DNA of 64,000 nt, from the NCBI GenBank assembly GCA_023954855.1, contig JAGSGY010000011.1, forward strand, positions 39,724 through 103,723, in the 5' to 3' direction. The notes below the pieces were generated by a model, which made no database searches, was not told the DNA's origin, and worked only from the letters and a program-made list of their open reading frames with translations. Below, piece by piece: positions 1 to 7,805 of the stretch; the first letter of the stretch is position 1; every line of letters begins with the position of its first letter. The stretch comes from Pseudomonadota bacterium. Its GTDB lineage: Bacteria > Myxococcota_A > UBA796 > GCA-2862545. A program made the position numbers and the translations under genes.

Positions 1-250
1 AGCCTCGAAGGGCAGCATCACCATCGATGGTGTCTCGCTGACCGTCAACGAAATCGAGGGCCGTATGGCCCGCGTCAACATCGTGCCCCACACCCGTCGA
101 GTCACGCACCTGGGCCGCAAACGCCCAGGTGGGAGTGTGAACCTCGAGGTCGATGTTCTGGCCAAGTACGTTGAGCGCCTGCTCAATGCGCCGGAATCGG
201 GTAAAGGCACCCTCTTGTCCACTCTCGCACGTAGCGGGTTCCTCGACTGA
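1..250 (+). CDS. ribE: Riboflavin synthase alpha subunit, C-terminal fragment
   Basis: Only the last 82 codons are in the window; the frame is open from base 2 and stops with TGA at 248-250. Riboflavin synthase dismutates two 6,7-dimethyl-8-ribityllumazine molecules into riboflavin and the pyrimidinedione. The fragment is the second lumazine-binding repeat: it reads KGSITIDGVSLTVNE, then NIVPHT, then VNLEVDVLAKYVERLL, which is the standard C-terminal pattern of RibE. The following ribB and ribH on the same strand confirm a riboflavin operon. The N-terminal lumazine-binding repeat and any ribD lie upstream of the window. Confidence 0.93.
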   Translation, partial: ASKGSITIDGVSLTVNEIEGRMARVNIVPHTRRVTHLGRKRPGGSVNLEVDVLAKYVERLLNAPESGKGTLLSTLARSGFLD

Positions 251-266
251 GGCCTCGGAGCGACTC

Positions 267-1394
267 TTGCAAGTTTTCGATCCAGATCCAATTCGCCGTG
301 TCGAACTCGCGCTCGAGGACCTTCGGGCCGGGCGCATGATCATCCTCGTCGACGACGAAGACCGCGAGAATGAGGGCGACATTGTCGTGGCCTCAGAGCT
401 GGTCACGCCTGAGCACATCAACTTCATGGCAGTCCACGCACGTGGCCTCATCTGCCTGACGCTGACGAACGACCAGGTCGACAAGCTCGCGCTCCCGATG
501 ATGGCCACCAATAATCAGAGCGCCTACCAGACAGCGTTCACGGTGTCGATCGAGGCTCGCGAGGGCGTGACGACCGGCATCTCGGCGGCTGACCGCGCTC
601 TGACCGTGCACGCGGCTATCGCGCCCGGCGCCAACCCGCGCTCCGTCGTGACGCCTGGCCACATGTTCCCTCTTCGCGCTCGCGATGGAGGCGTGCTGGA
701 GCGCGTCGGCCAGACCGAGGGCTCGGTCGACCTTGCTCGCCTCGCGGGCTTGAACCCGAGTGGCGTGATCTGCGAGATCATGAACGCCGACGGCACCATG
801 GCCCGCATGCCCGACCTCGAGGTCTTCGGCGAAGAGCATGGCATTCGCATCTGCACTGTCGCCGACATCATCAAGTACCGCATGCAGCGGGAGCGGGTGG
901 TGCGTCGCGAGAGCAACGGCCAGATCGAGGTCCCCGGCATCGGCACCTTCCAGACGGTGCTCTACCGCAGTCTTCGGACCGATGGGCTCCACATGGCCCT
1001 CACGCTCGGCGAGCCGAACGCGGATGGCGCGCTCGTTCGCGTGCAGGCCTCCCCTCCGCCGTGGGCCTTCCTCGACGAGACGGTGAGCAAGGCCGCCGGC
1101 TCTGCGAAGTCTGCGCTTCGGCGCATCGCCGCAGAGGGCTCGGGTGCCGTCGTGTTTATGCATGCCTCCATGGGCACGCTCGATCAGCTGCAACACTCCT
1201 TCGTGCGCGACTTTGGCGGCGAGGGCAGCGCACCGGTGCAGGCTTCGGCCGAGGCACTCCGCGACCTAGGCACCGGCTGCCAGATTTTGGCAGACCTCGG
1301 CTTTACCAATCTTCGCATTCTGACTTCTTCGACCCGACCCATCGTCGGCGTCGAGGCCTACGGACTGCACATCATCGACAAGGTGCCGCTGTAG
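267..1394 (+). CDS. ribB: 3,4-dihydroxy-2-butanone-4-phosphate synthase fused to a degenerate GTP cyclohydrolase II-like domain (RibBX-like)
   Basis: The N-terminal half (about residues 1-205) is RibB, which makes 3,4-dihydroxy-2-butanone 4-phosphate from ribulose 5-phosphate; the acidic [10 protein letters not shown] motif sits at residues 29-38. The C-terminal half has the RibA outline, including the ending [10 protein letters not shown], but lacks the Cys-x10-Cys-x-Cys zinc site; the equivalent stretch reads [15 protein letters not shown]. The RQEGRGIGL-type catalytic loop is replaced by [11 protein letters not shown]. The GTP cyclohydrolase II activity is therefore probably lost, as in described RibBX hybrids. 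I chose the TTG at 267 because CGGAG lies about 7 bases upstream and no ATG occurs before the catalytic acidic motif. The protein is 375 residues, 16 bases after ribE. Confidence 0.9.
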   Translation: MQVFDPDPIRRVELALEDLRAGRMIILVDDEDRENEGDIVVASELVTPEHINFMAVHARGLICLTLTNDQVDKLALPMMATNNQSAYQTAFTVSIEAREGVTTGISAADRALTVHAAIAPGANPRSVVTPGHMFPLRARDGGVLERVGQTEGSVDLARLAGLNPSGVICEIMNADGTMARMPDLEVFGEEHGIRICTVADIIKYRMQRERVVRRESNGQIEVPGIGTFQTVLYRSLRTDGLHMALTLGEPNADGALVRVQASPPPWAFLDETVSKAAGSAKSALRRIAAEGSGAVVFMHASMGTLDQLQHSFVRDFGGEGSAPVQASAEALRDLGTGCQILADLGFTNLRILTSSTRPIVGVEAYGLHIIDKVPL

Positions 1395-1413
1395 CGGCGA
1401 CTGGGGAGAGAGC

Positions 1414-1887
1414 ATGGCGCGCATCATCGAAGGGAAGCTCGTCGACGCAGGCGGTCGCTACGCGATCGTGGCCGGTCGCTTCAACGAATTCATCACCAGC
1501 CGGCTGATCGCCGGTGCCGAGGACGCTCTCGCGCGTCACGGTGTGAACACCGATGAGCGTCTCGACCTCATTTGGGTGCCGGGTGCCTTTGAGATTCCGT
1601 TGGCCTGCCAGAAGGTCGCGGCCAGTGGCGAGTACGCGGCTGTCATCGCGCTCGGCGCGGTCATCCGTGGCTCGACCCCGCACTTTGACTACGTGTCCTC
1701 CGAGGTCAGCAAGGGCGTCGCGAACGCGTCCATGAAGACGGAAGTTCCCGTGGTGTTCGGCGTGCTCACGACCGACACTATCGAGCAAGCCGTCGAGCGC
1801 GCTGGAACCAAGGCTGGAAACAAGGGTTTCGAGGCTGGGCTCTCCGCGCTCGAGATGGTCTCGCTATTCACCGCGTTGGGGAACTAG
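1414..1887 (+). CDS. ribH: 6,7-dimethyl-8-ribityllumazine synthase
   Basis: This enzyme condenses 5-amino-6-ribitylaminouracil with dihydroxybutanone phosphate to give lumazine, the substrate of RibE. The 157-residue length is typical. Visible motifs are FNEFITSRL near residue 23, the [11 protein letters not shown] substrate-binding stretch near 55-65, [14 protein letters not shown] with the catalytic His at 90, and [11 protein letters not shown] near 113. A GGGAGAG ribosome site precedes the ATG. It lies 19 bases after ribB and one base before nusB, so the three are almost certainly one transcript. Confidence 0.96.
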   Translation: MARIIEGKLVDAGGRYAIVAGRFNEFITSRLIAGAEDALARHGVNTDERLDLIWVPGAFEIPLACQKVAASGEYAAVIALGAVIRGSTPHFDYVSSEVSKGVANASMKTEVPVVFGVLTTDTIEQAVERAGTKAGNKGFEAGLSALEMVSLFTALGN

Positions 1888-1888
1888 C

Positions 1889-2344
1889 GTGGCGTCGCGT
1901 CGTCGCGCTCGCGAGTACGCTCTACAGGCGCTGTACACGGCCGATCTCAAGGGAGACACCATCCCCGCCGCGCTCAACGCCCTCTGGGCAGGGTTGGTCG
2001 ACGGCGAGGGAATCGACGAGTCCCGTCCCGCCGAGAGCGAGGAGGTCGAGTTCGCGCAGCGGCTGGCCCTTGGCGTCGACAGCAACCGCGAGGGCATCGA
2101 CGCGCTGATCGAGGAGTGCTCGACGAACTGGCGCATTCCGCGCATGCCGGTGGTCGACCGCAATATTCTGCGTCTCGCCGCTTTCGAGCTCCAAGAGTGC
2201 TCTGACATCCCTGCAAATGTGTCCGTGAATGAGGCGATCGAGCTCGCGAAGAAATACGGCACCAAAGAGTCCCGCGCCTTTGTGAACGGCATCGTCGATC
2301 GCATGGGCCGCAAGCTCGACAGATTGGGGAGTCGTCCATCGTGA
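1889..2344 (+). CDS. nusB: Transcription antitermination factor NusB
   Basis: NusB binds boxA RNA with NusE (S10) and supports antitermination of rRNA operons. The 151-residue product begins ASRRRAREYALQALYTADL, the N-terminal helix typical of NusB, and contains the NWRIPRMPVVDRNILRLAAFEL and SVNEAIELAKKYGTKES signatures of its C-terminal helices. The start is GTG at 1889, one base after the ribH stop. The ribH-nusB order is widespread in bacteria, which supports the call. Its stop overlaps the next gene by four bases. Confidence 0.96.
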   Translation: MASRRRAREYALQALYTADLKGDTIPAALNALWAGLVDGEGIDESRPAESEEVEFAQRLALGVDSNREGIDALIEECSTNWRIPRMPVVDRNILRLAAFELQECSDIPANVSVNEAIELAKKYGTKESRAFVNGIVDRMGRKLDRLGSRPS

Positions 2345-2703
2345 GCACCGCTGGAGCACAGTCCAAACCCAGGCCAAAGAGCGTCTTCGCGTCGTGGTGG
2401 TTTGGCGACGTGCTCCTGTTCACGATCAGCTTCCTGGTCGTGCTTGCCGCTGTGCTGCTCACGCCCACGCCAGAGCTCGTCGAGTTCTTTGGCTGGCCCG
2501 TTCCAGAGACCTGCGGGTACAAGCGCGTGCTCGGAATGGGATGCCCCGGCTGCGGGCTGACGCGCAGCTTCACCTACATGGCGCACTTCAACCCGGTTCA
2601 GGCGTTTCGGATGAACTGGATGGGACCTCCGTTCTTCCTGTTTGTCGCTGTGCAAGTGCCTTATCGGGTGCTTCGGCTGGTTCGGTCGTACCGCAAGCTC
2701 TAA
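2341..2703 (+). CDS. DUF2752 family membrane protein
   Basis: This 120-residue protein has a hydrophobic segment near residues 24-41 and a second near 95-108. Between them is the CGYKRVLGMGCPGCGLTRSF stretch, the cysteine-rich signature (CPGCGLTR) of DUF2752 proteins, whose function is unknown. The start is GTG at 2341, overlapping the nusB stop (GTGA), so it is likely translationally coupled. The conserved Cys-Pro-x-Cys and Arg suggest a structural or metal-related role, but this is inference. Confidence 0.8.
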   Translation: MSTAGAQSKPRPKSVFASWWFGDVLLFTISFLVVLAAVLLTPTPELVEFFGWPVPETCGYKRVLGMGCPGCGLTRSFTYMAHFNPVQAFRMNWMGPPFFLFVAVQVPYRVLRLVRSYRKL

Positions 2704-2731
2704 CCGTCGAAAAGTGGGTTAAGTTCGACGT

Positions 2732-3070
2732 ATGACTGCACCCATCTCCGTGACCGAAGACGCGGCCGTCCGCATGAAGAAGCTCCAGAAGGCCCAGAGC
2801 TGGCAGGGCTGGGGTCTTCGTTTTGGCCTCAAGGAGAGCGGCTGCTCGGGCTACAGCTACCAGCTCGACTTCGAACAGACCCCGGAAGACGATGACCTGG
2901 TCTATGACCTGCATGGCGTTCAGGTCTTCGTCCACCCGCTTCACCTACCGTTTCTCACCGGCTCGACGATTCGCTGGAAAGACGAGCTGATGGAGTCGGG
3001 CTTCGTGGTCGACAACCCGAATGTTAGCCGCGAGTGCGGCTGCGGCGCGTCTTTCGACGTCCAGGCCTGA
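2732..3070 (+). CDS. IscA/HesB-type iron-sulfur cluster assembly or carrier protein
   Basis: A-type carriers receive [Fe-S] clusters from the scaffold and pass them to apo-proteins. The 112-residue product has the HesB-fold order: an N-terminal ISVTEDAAVRMKKL helix, GLKESGCSGYSYQLDF with the first conserved Cys, and ECGCGASFDV with the two C-terminal cysteines. It could equally be labelled IscA, ErpA or SufA; the sequence alone does not separate them. Its stop overlaps the ferredoxin start by one base, so the two are probably co-translated and work together in cluster maturation. Confidence 0.9.
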   Translation: MTAPISVTEDAAVRMKKLQKAQSWQGWGLRFGLKESGCSGYSYQLDFEQTPEDDDLVYDLHGVQVFVHPLHLPFLTGSTIRWKDELMESGFVVDNPNVSRECGCGASFDVQA

Positions 3071-3345
3071 TGCCCCGCGTACAGGTCGAGGGCTTCACCA
3101 GCGCCGATGCCGCAGAGGGGCAGACGCTGCTTGAGTTCTGCGAGGAGCACGGCATTCCTATGGAGTGCGCCTGCGGCGGATTTGCGGCTTGCAACTCGTG
3201 CCGCGTCGAGGTGCTCGACGGCGAGGGTGCTCTGAGCCCAGTGGTGGAAGAGGAACACGACTTTCTCGACGCGCCGAATCAGCGACTCGGATGCCAAGCC
3301 GAAGTGCTCGGGGACGTGTCGGTACGTCTTGCAAGCGGCATGTAG
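3070..3345 (+). CDS. [2Fe-2S] ferredoxin
   Basis: This is a 91-residue plant/adrenodoxin-fold ferredoxin and probably an electron donor for iron-sulfur assembly given its IscA-like neighbour. Cluster ligands are visible as Cys-x5-Cys-x2-Cys in CGGFAACNSC, with the fourth Cys in RLGCQAEV near the C-terminus. I chose the ATG at 3070 because it overlaps the upstream stop (TGATG) and gives a standard N-terminus; a longer in-frame ATG at 3034 would lie inside the previous gene. Its stop abuts that of the opposite-strand lipoprotein at 3346. Confidence 0.9.
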   Translation: MPRVQVEGFTSADAAEGQTLLEFCEEHGIPMECACGGFAACNSCRVEVLDGEGALSPVVEEEHDFLDAPNQRLGCQAEVLGDVSVRLASGM

Positions 3346-3669
3346 CTAGAAGGGGGCGTAGAGCGTCAGGAGCGTGTCGCAGGACATGGTCTCCAGGTCG
3401 TCTGCGCTGATGCCGCACAGGTCGAGCGCCTCTTCGAGTTCGTGAGTCGGCAGCGTGCCACTGGCCTGGCTCCAAGACCGCCGGCACTCGGAGGCAAAGT
3501 CCGAGCGGCTCCGTGCGCCCAAATCGCCCCACGAGATGGCTTCCCACCCCGGATCGGTCTCCTTGCAGGTGTCAATCGCCGACGCGACGTTTCCGCACAG
3601 AGACTCACAGCGGTCGCCGCAGCCCGTGGCCAGGGTGGCTACCAGAATCAATGCGCGAGCGATGCTCAA
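3346..3669 (-). CDS. Small cysteine-rich lipoprotein of unknown function
   Basis: The 107-residue product has a short signal segment (SIARALILVATLATGC) ending in a lipobox, so the mature protein would be lipidated at the Cys of LATGC. The mature part contains several further cysteines (DRCESLC, DTCKE, SECRR, DLCG, MSCDT), suggesting disulfides in the envelope. I chose the TTG at 3669 because it gives a clean signal peptide; the longer open frame runs through tRNA-Phe and cannot be real. It starts only about 20 bases past the tRNA on the same strand. I recognise no family. Confidence 0.6.
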   Translation of the reverse strand: MSIARALILVATLATGCGDRCESLCGNVASAIDTCKETDPGWEAISWGDLGARSRSDFASECRRSWSQASGTLPTHELEEALDLCGISADDLETMSCDTLLTLYAPF

Positions 3670-3689
3670 GCGCGATGGGGCGAAAGAGG

Positions 3690-3762
3690 TGGCCAGGGAG
3701 GGAGTCGAACCCCCGACACAGGGATTTTCAATCCCCCGCTCTACCAACTGAGCTACCTGGCC
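3690..3762 (-). tRNA. tRNA-Phe (anticodon GAA)
   Basis: Read on the minus strand the 7-bp acceptor GGCCAGG pairs with CCTGGCC. The D arm reads GCTCAGTTGGTAGAGC, the anticodon stem GGGGA/TCCCT closes the loop TTGAAAA (anticodon GAA), and the T arm contains GGTTCGACTCC. The discriminator is A; the next bases are CCT, so CCA is not encoded. It lies between the regulator gene and the small lipoprotein gene. Confidence 0.96.
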
Positions 3763-3836
3763 GTGCATCTCTTTCGATTGCCCCCGCCGATTAACGAGGC
3801 TGCCCAGAGGCGTCAACGCGTTCGGGTTCGACTTCC

Positions 3837-5222
3837 TCACTCGTACTCGATCTCTTTGACCGCGATGCTAAGTCGGCCGATGCGGTAGTTGAGGTTCGAG
3901 CGGGAGAGCCCGAGACGGCGGGCCGCACGAGCCTGCACACCGCCTGCCTGCTTTAATGCTTCGACGATCAGGTCTCTCTCGTAGGTGGCAAGGGCTTCCT
4001 GCAAGGTAGAGCCCACCTCCGGGAGAGTTGTGGAGCTCTGCGTGGGCGCCTCGAGCCTTGGTGCGCCGGCCGGCGGCTCGATTTCAAGCACGTCTTGTTT
4101 GCCGAGGATGACGGCTCGCTCGATGTGGTGCTGTAGCTGCCGGACATTTCCGGGCCAGTCATACGCGACAAGCAGCTCCATCGACTGCTGCGAGACCGAA
4201 GGGACCGGGCGGTTGGAGCGAGCCGCGTACATGCGCACGAAGTGGTCGACGAGCAGGGGAATGTCCGCGCGCCGCTGGGCGAGGGAGGGCACGTGCAGGG
4301 CCACGACGTTCAGCCGGTAATAGAGGTCTTCGCGAAACCGCTTCTCACGGACCTCTTCCGCGAGATCTTTGTTTGTCGCCGCGATGACGCGGACGTCAAC
4401 GGTCAGCGTCTGCGATCCGCCGACCCGCTGGAAGCTGCTCGACTCGAGGACTCGCAGCAGCTTGATCTGCACATGAGGCTCGATCTCGCCGATCTCGTCG
4501 AGCAGCAAGGTGCCGCCGTCGGCCTGCTCGAACTTCCCTTGGTGCTGCCGGATCGCGCCCGTGAATGCGCCCTTCTCATGTCCAAAGAGCTCGCTCTCCA
4601 ACAGGGGCTGCGGAATCGCTGCACAGTTGACGCGGACGAAGGCACCATCGCGGCGGGGGCTTCGCTCGTGGATGGCTTCGGCGAGCAGCTCCTTGCCCGT
4701 GCCGGTGGGGCCCATGAGCAACACGGTGGAGGGCGTTTCCGCGACTGCGGCGATGTCTTCGTAGAGCGAGAGCATCGATGGAGTGGTGCCGATCAGACGG
4801 GAGAAGCCGTGCGTTTCCTCTACCTGCTTACGAAGCTGTACGAGCTCTGCGCGCAGTGCCTTGGTCTCGAGTGCGCGCTCCAGGACGAGGAGAAGCTCGT
4901 CCTTGCCGACGGGCTTGATGAGGTAGTCCGCGGCGCCGTGCTTCATGGCCCCCACGGCGTCCTCGACGGAGCCGTAGCCAGTCATCACGACAACGGGCAG
5001 CTCTGGCCAGCTCTCGCGAACGGAGGCAAGGAGCTCGATGCCCGTGGCCCCGGGCATCTTCACATCGGTCAGGACGAGGTCGAAGGGCTCGGCTCGCAGT
5101 TGCTCCAGGGCCTCTCCCGGGTGGGTGGCTAGGGTCACGTCCATGCCGGCCTTGCGCAGGTTGACGCGCAACGCAGTCCGCACCGCCCGATCGTCGTCGA
5201 CCACGAGGATTCGAGCGCTCAT
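3837..5222 (-). CDS. NtrC-family sigma-54-dependent response regulator
   Basis: The 461-residue protein has three modules. A receiver domain (about 1-120) carries the acidic VVDDD pocket, the phosphoacceptor Asp53 in LTDVKMP and Lys in YLIKP. An AAA+ domain has Walker A GPTGTGKE at 171-178, the sigma-54-contacting GAFTGA at 218-223 and Walker B GGTLLLDEIGE near 237. A C-terminal Fis-type helix-turn-helix reads ARAARRLGLSRSNLNYRI. It activates transcription by RNA polymerase-sigma54 when phosphorylated. No sensor kinase is adjacent. The ATG at 5222 overlaps the stop of the SppA-like gene (ATGA), so the two are translationally coupled. Confidence 0.95.
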   Translation of the reverse strand: MSARILVVDDDRAVRTALRVNLRKAGMDVTLATHPGEALEQLRAEPFDLVLTDVKMPGATGIELLASVRESWPELPVVVMTGYGSVEDAVGAMKHGAADYLIKPVGKDELLLVLERALETKALRAELVQLRKQVEETHGFSRLIGTTPSMLSLYEDIAAVAETPSTVLLMGPTGTGKELLAEAIHERSPRRDGAFVRVNCAAIPQPLLESELFGHEKGAFTGAIRQHQGKFEQADGGTLLLDEIGEIEPHVQIKLLRVLESSSFQRVGGSQTLTVDVRVIAATNKDLAEEVREKRFREDLYYRLNVVALHVPSLAQRRADIPLLVDHFVRMYAARSNRPVPSVSQQSMELLVAYDWPGNVRQLQHHIERAVILGKQDVLEIEPPAGAPRLEAPTQSSTTLPEVGSTLQEALATYERDLIVEALKQAGGVQARAARRLGLSRSNLNYRIGRLSIAVKEIEYE

Positions 5223-7639
5223 CGGATTTCCACGCTCAGCAGGGACGGGTCGACCATCCAGACCAGATCCTCTTGTTGTGCAAGGGTGAGCCCCATGCTG
5301 AGTGCGGGCGGGATGAGTTGCCCTGGTTGCTTGTGCAGACGAGCCTCCCACGACTGCAGGATCGGCAGGGGGACGAAGGCCTGAATCAGGGACGGAGCGA
5401 GGCTTTCGAGGGGGGCCGCCGTGGGGCTGTAGGAGATCAACGAGATCTTCCGACGCTCGGGAATACCCGCCAGCTCGCGGGCCGCGACGACGGCCTCCTG
5501 CAGACCGCCGAGTTCGTCCACCAAACCCACTTCTGCAGCGCGCTTGCCGGACCAAACGCGACCTCGCGCGACTTCTTCAACCTGTTCGTCCGTCAGCCCG
5601 CGACCCGTCGACACCCGGTCCTTGAACTGGTCGTAGGTCGCTTCGACGAGCGACTCCATCCGCGCTTCTTGAATGCCATCCCAGGGTGCGAAAGGGGACT
5701 CGATGGTGGCGTTACGCCCCCGTGCCAGCTGCTCCGAGTGCACCCCGAGATTCTCGGCGAGGCCCTCGAGGGCGAACTTGCCGCTGTAGACGCCGATGGA
5801 GCCGGTAATTGTGGTGGGCTCGGCGAGGATTTGGTCGGCGCCGGCGCTCACGTAGTACCCACCCGAAGCGGCCACGCCGCCCATGCTGACGACGACGGGC
5901 TTGCCTTCTCGCTGGACGAGCTGAGTGGCTCGCCAGATTTCGTCCGAGGCGTAGGCGGATCCGCCTGGAGAGTCCACGCGCATCACGACGGCGCGAACGG
6001 TGGGGTCCTTCGCGGCCTCGAAGAGCTGCTTGGTAACCGTGGCGCTGCCGGAACTCTTCGCCCCCAGAATGCCGCCCGAACTGGACGGTCCGCTGGTGAT
6101 GACTCCCTCCACGTAGATGACGGCGATTCGGGACGGGTCTTCCCAGGGCGATCGCGGCTGCGGAAGGCGGTCAATGGGCGTGATGCGCACCGAACCGCCG
6201 TACAGCCAGTCGAGCTCGCCTTCGACCTGATCCGGGTAGAGCAGCACATCCACCAGCCCAAGATCGAGCGCGCGCTCCGCGGGCCACGGCGCACCGTTCA
6301 CCCACTCCTCGACAACCTCGGGCGAGACCTCCCGGCCCTCGGCTACGCCAGTCACGAGTGACTCGTAGGTGTCGTCGAGAATGGCGTTCATCTGCTCAAG
6401 GCTCGCTTCGCTGGGCCCGGTCTCGGTGTACTGTTCGACGGCGGACTTGTATTCGCTGCGGCGTACGAACTGAGGCTCCACCCCGAGCACGTCGAACGCT
6501 CCACCGAAGTGGGTGAGTTCGGCCGAGAGACCGACGAATCGCAGTTCTGCTGCGGGGTGAAGGGCGACTCGGTCCGCAGCGGCGGCCACATAGTAGGCAC
6601 CATTTCCGGGTGCGCCCTGCAGGTACACCAGTACGTTCTTACCGTGGCTGCGCAGGGACGTGACGCGGGCTCGGATTTCCTCGTAGCGCGCGAAGGACAT
6701 CGAGCCTGCTCCGAGGGAGATCACCACGCCGCGGGTGCCTCGGTCAGACTCAACTTGTCGCAGCAGCTCCAGGGTCTGAAGCCAGGACCGCTCCGGCTCG
6801 AGGAAGAGGGTCGTCGGTGGTTGATACGGGTGATCTGCAATCGGGGCTGCAGCCACCCTGCGGCCCGACCGGAAGAGCGTCTCCCCTGGTTCGTCGGTCC
6901 CCAGGAAGGCCGTGACGGCGCCGTCGGTCCACTCGGATGTGGTGCCGACCCCGCCGCCGAAGCCGTTGAAGTAGAGCTCGAGCCCCATGGACCAGGTGAG
7001 GGGGGTGCCATCGTCGAGCACCTTGCTGGCGGCGCCGCGAAGGAACAGCCCCTCCACGGGCCGAAGTCGGGCTGCAACCTGCACGCGATCCGTGCTCACC
7101 GGACCGAAGTCGCGAAACAGGTCTGCACCGACCGTCAAAGCATCGCCAAACGGGCGCACAGCGAATCCACCACCCGTGTGAGCAGGGGCTCCTGTGTGTG
7201 GGCTGCCCATGTTGCGAAACGTGGTTCCAATTCCAAACCAAGGGAGGGGACGCCAAGATGCGCTGCCGTCGTACGCGACGAAGTTGCCGTCCTCGGCGCC
7301 GAGGTGCCACGCGAGACGCCAGCCGATGGCGAGCCGCTCGGGCAGCTCGAACCCACTGGCGTAGTCAATGGTCCACTGGTTGGTTCCGTCGGCGCCGCTG
7401 AAGTTGTGGACGCCGAAACCCAGGCTGCCGACCCCTGCGGTGAGCGCGATGGAGCGTGCTCCACCTTGAATGGGTTGGTGGATGAAGATCCCGCCGCGCC
7501 GATCGGCGTCGTAGGCGAGGTTGGCGGGGTTCACCCACAGTGTGCCCGGTCCGGACTCGGTCGCGATGGAGCTGGCTACCAAGGCCGGCCGGTCGGGGCT
7601 TTGTCCGAGTGCAAGTGCGATGAGCAGCGAAGCGAGCAT
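5219..7639 (-). CDS. sppA: Signal peptide peptidase SppA-type serine protease with N-terminal barrel-like domain
   Basis: This 806-residue protein has a signal peptide (about 1-19). Residues 20-260 look like a beta-barrel domain: WVNPANLAYD, then alternating Gly/aromatic strands, resembling PorV/FadL-type N-termini. Two S49 peptidase repeats follow. The general-base Lys is at 398 in EYKSAVEQY and the nucleophile Ser at 592 in VAASGGYYVSAG, matching the Lys/Ser dyad of the 67-kDa SppA type. SppA cleaves leftover signal peptides in the membrane. The ordinary enzyme is about 600 residues, so the barrel-like part is an addition. The ribosome site GGGAGAGG lies in a short palindrome at 7647-7661. 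It is divergent from dacB. Confidence 0.88.
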   Translation of the reverse strand: MLASLLIALALGQSPDRPALVASSIATESGPGTLWVNPANLAYDADRRGGIFIHQPIQGGARSIALTAGVGSLGFGVHNFSGADGTNQWTIDYASGFELPERLAIGWRLAWHLGAEDGNFVAYDGSASWRPLPWFGIGTTFRNMGSPHTGAPAHTGGGFAVRPFGDALTVGADLFRDFGPVSTDRVQVAARLRPVEGLFLRGAASKVLDDGTPLTWSMGLELYFNGFGGGVGTTSEWTDGAVTAFLGTDEPGETLFRSGRRVAAAPIADHPYQPPTTLFLEPERSWLQTLELLRQVESDRGTRGVVISLGAGSMSFARYEEIRARVTSLRSHGKNVLVYLQGAPGNGAYYVAAAADRVALHPAAELRFVGLSAELTHFGGAFDVLGVEPQFVRRSEYKSAVEQYTETGPSEASLEQMNAILDDTYESLVTGVAEGREVSPEVVEEWVNGAPWPAERALDLGLVDVLLYPDQVEGELDWLYGGSVRITPIDRLPQPRSPWEDPSRIAVIYVEGVITSGPSSSGGILGAKSSGSATVTKQLFEAAKDPTVRAVVMRVDSPGGSAYASDEIWRATQLVQREGKPVVVSMGGVAASGGYYVSAGADQILAEPTTITGSIGVYSGKFALEGLAENLGVHSEQLARGRNATIESPFAPWDGIQEARMESLVEATYDQFKDRVSTGRGLTDEQVEEVARGRVWSGKRAAEVGLVDELGGLQEAVVAARELAGIPERRKISLISYSPTAAPLESLAPSLIQAFVPLPILQSWEARLHKQPGQLIPPALSMGLTLAQQEDLVWMVDPSLLSVEIR

Positions 7640-7805
7640 GGTTCCTCTCCCGGGGAGAGTAGCCCGAGTGAGGCGGAGATGGCCGTCACGTGGAACTCAG
7701 CGGGGTAATCGCGGTCTCAGAAGGGGCACCAACACGCTATGCTGATTGTGCCGGCGCTCTCCATGAGGGCCGTTTCCCCTCCGCTCTCGCCCCCCCCGAG
7801 CCTTC

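Noticed and set aside
3670..3840. N-terminal extension of the small lipoprotein through tRNA-Phe
   Set aside because: The segment contains the complete tRNA gene, so it cannot be coding; the signal peptide begins at 3669.
4242..5132. Plus-strand open frame opposite the NtrC-type gene
   Set aside because: It lies inside a gene with complete receiver, AAA+ and HTH motifs on the other strand.
7647..7661. Palindrome overlapping the SppA ribosome site
   Set aside because: The arms meet almost directly, so a stable hairpin would have only about 5 pairs; regulation is not supported.
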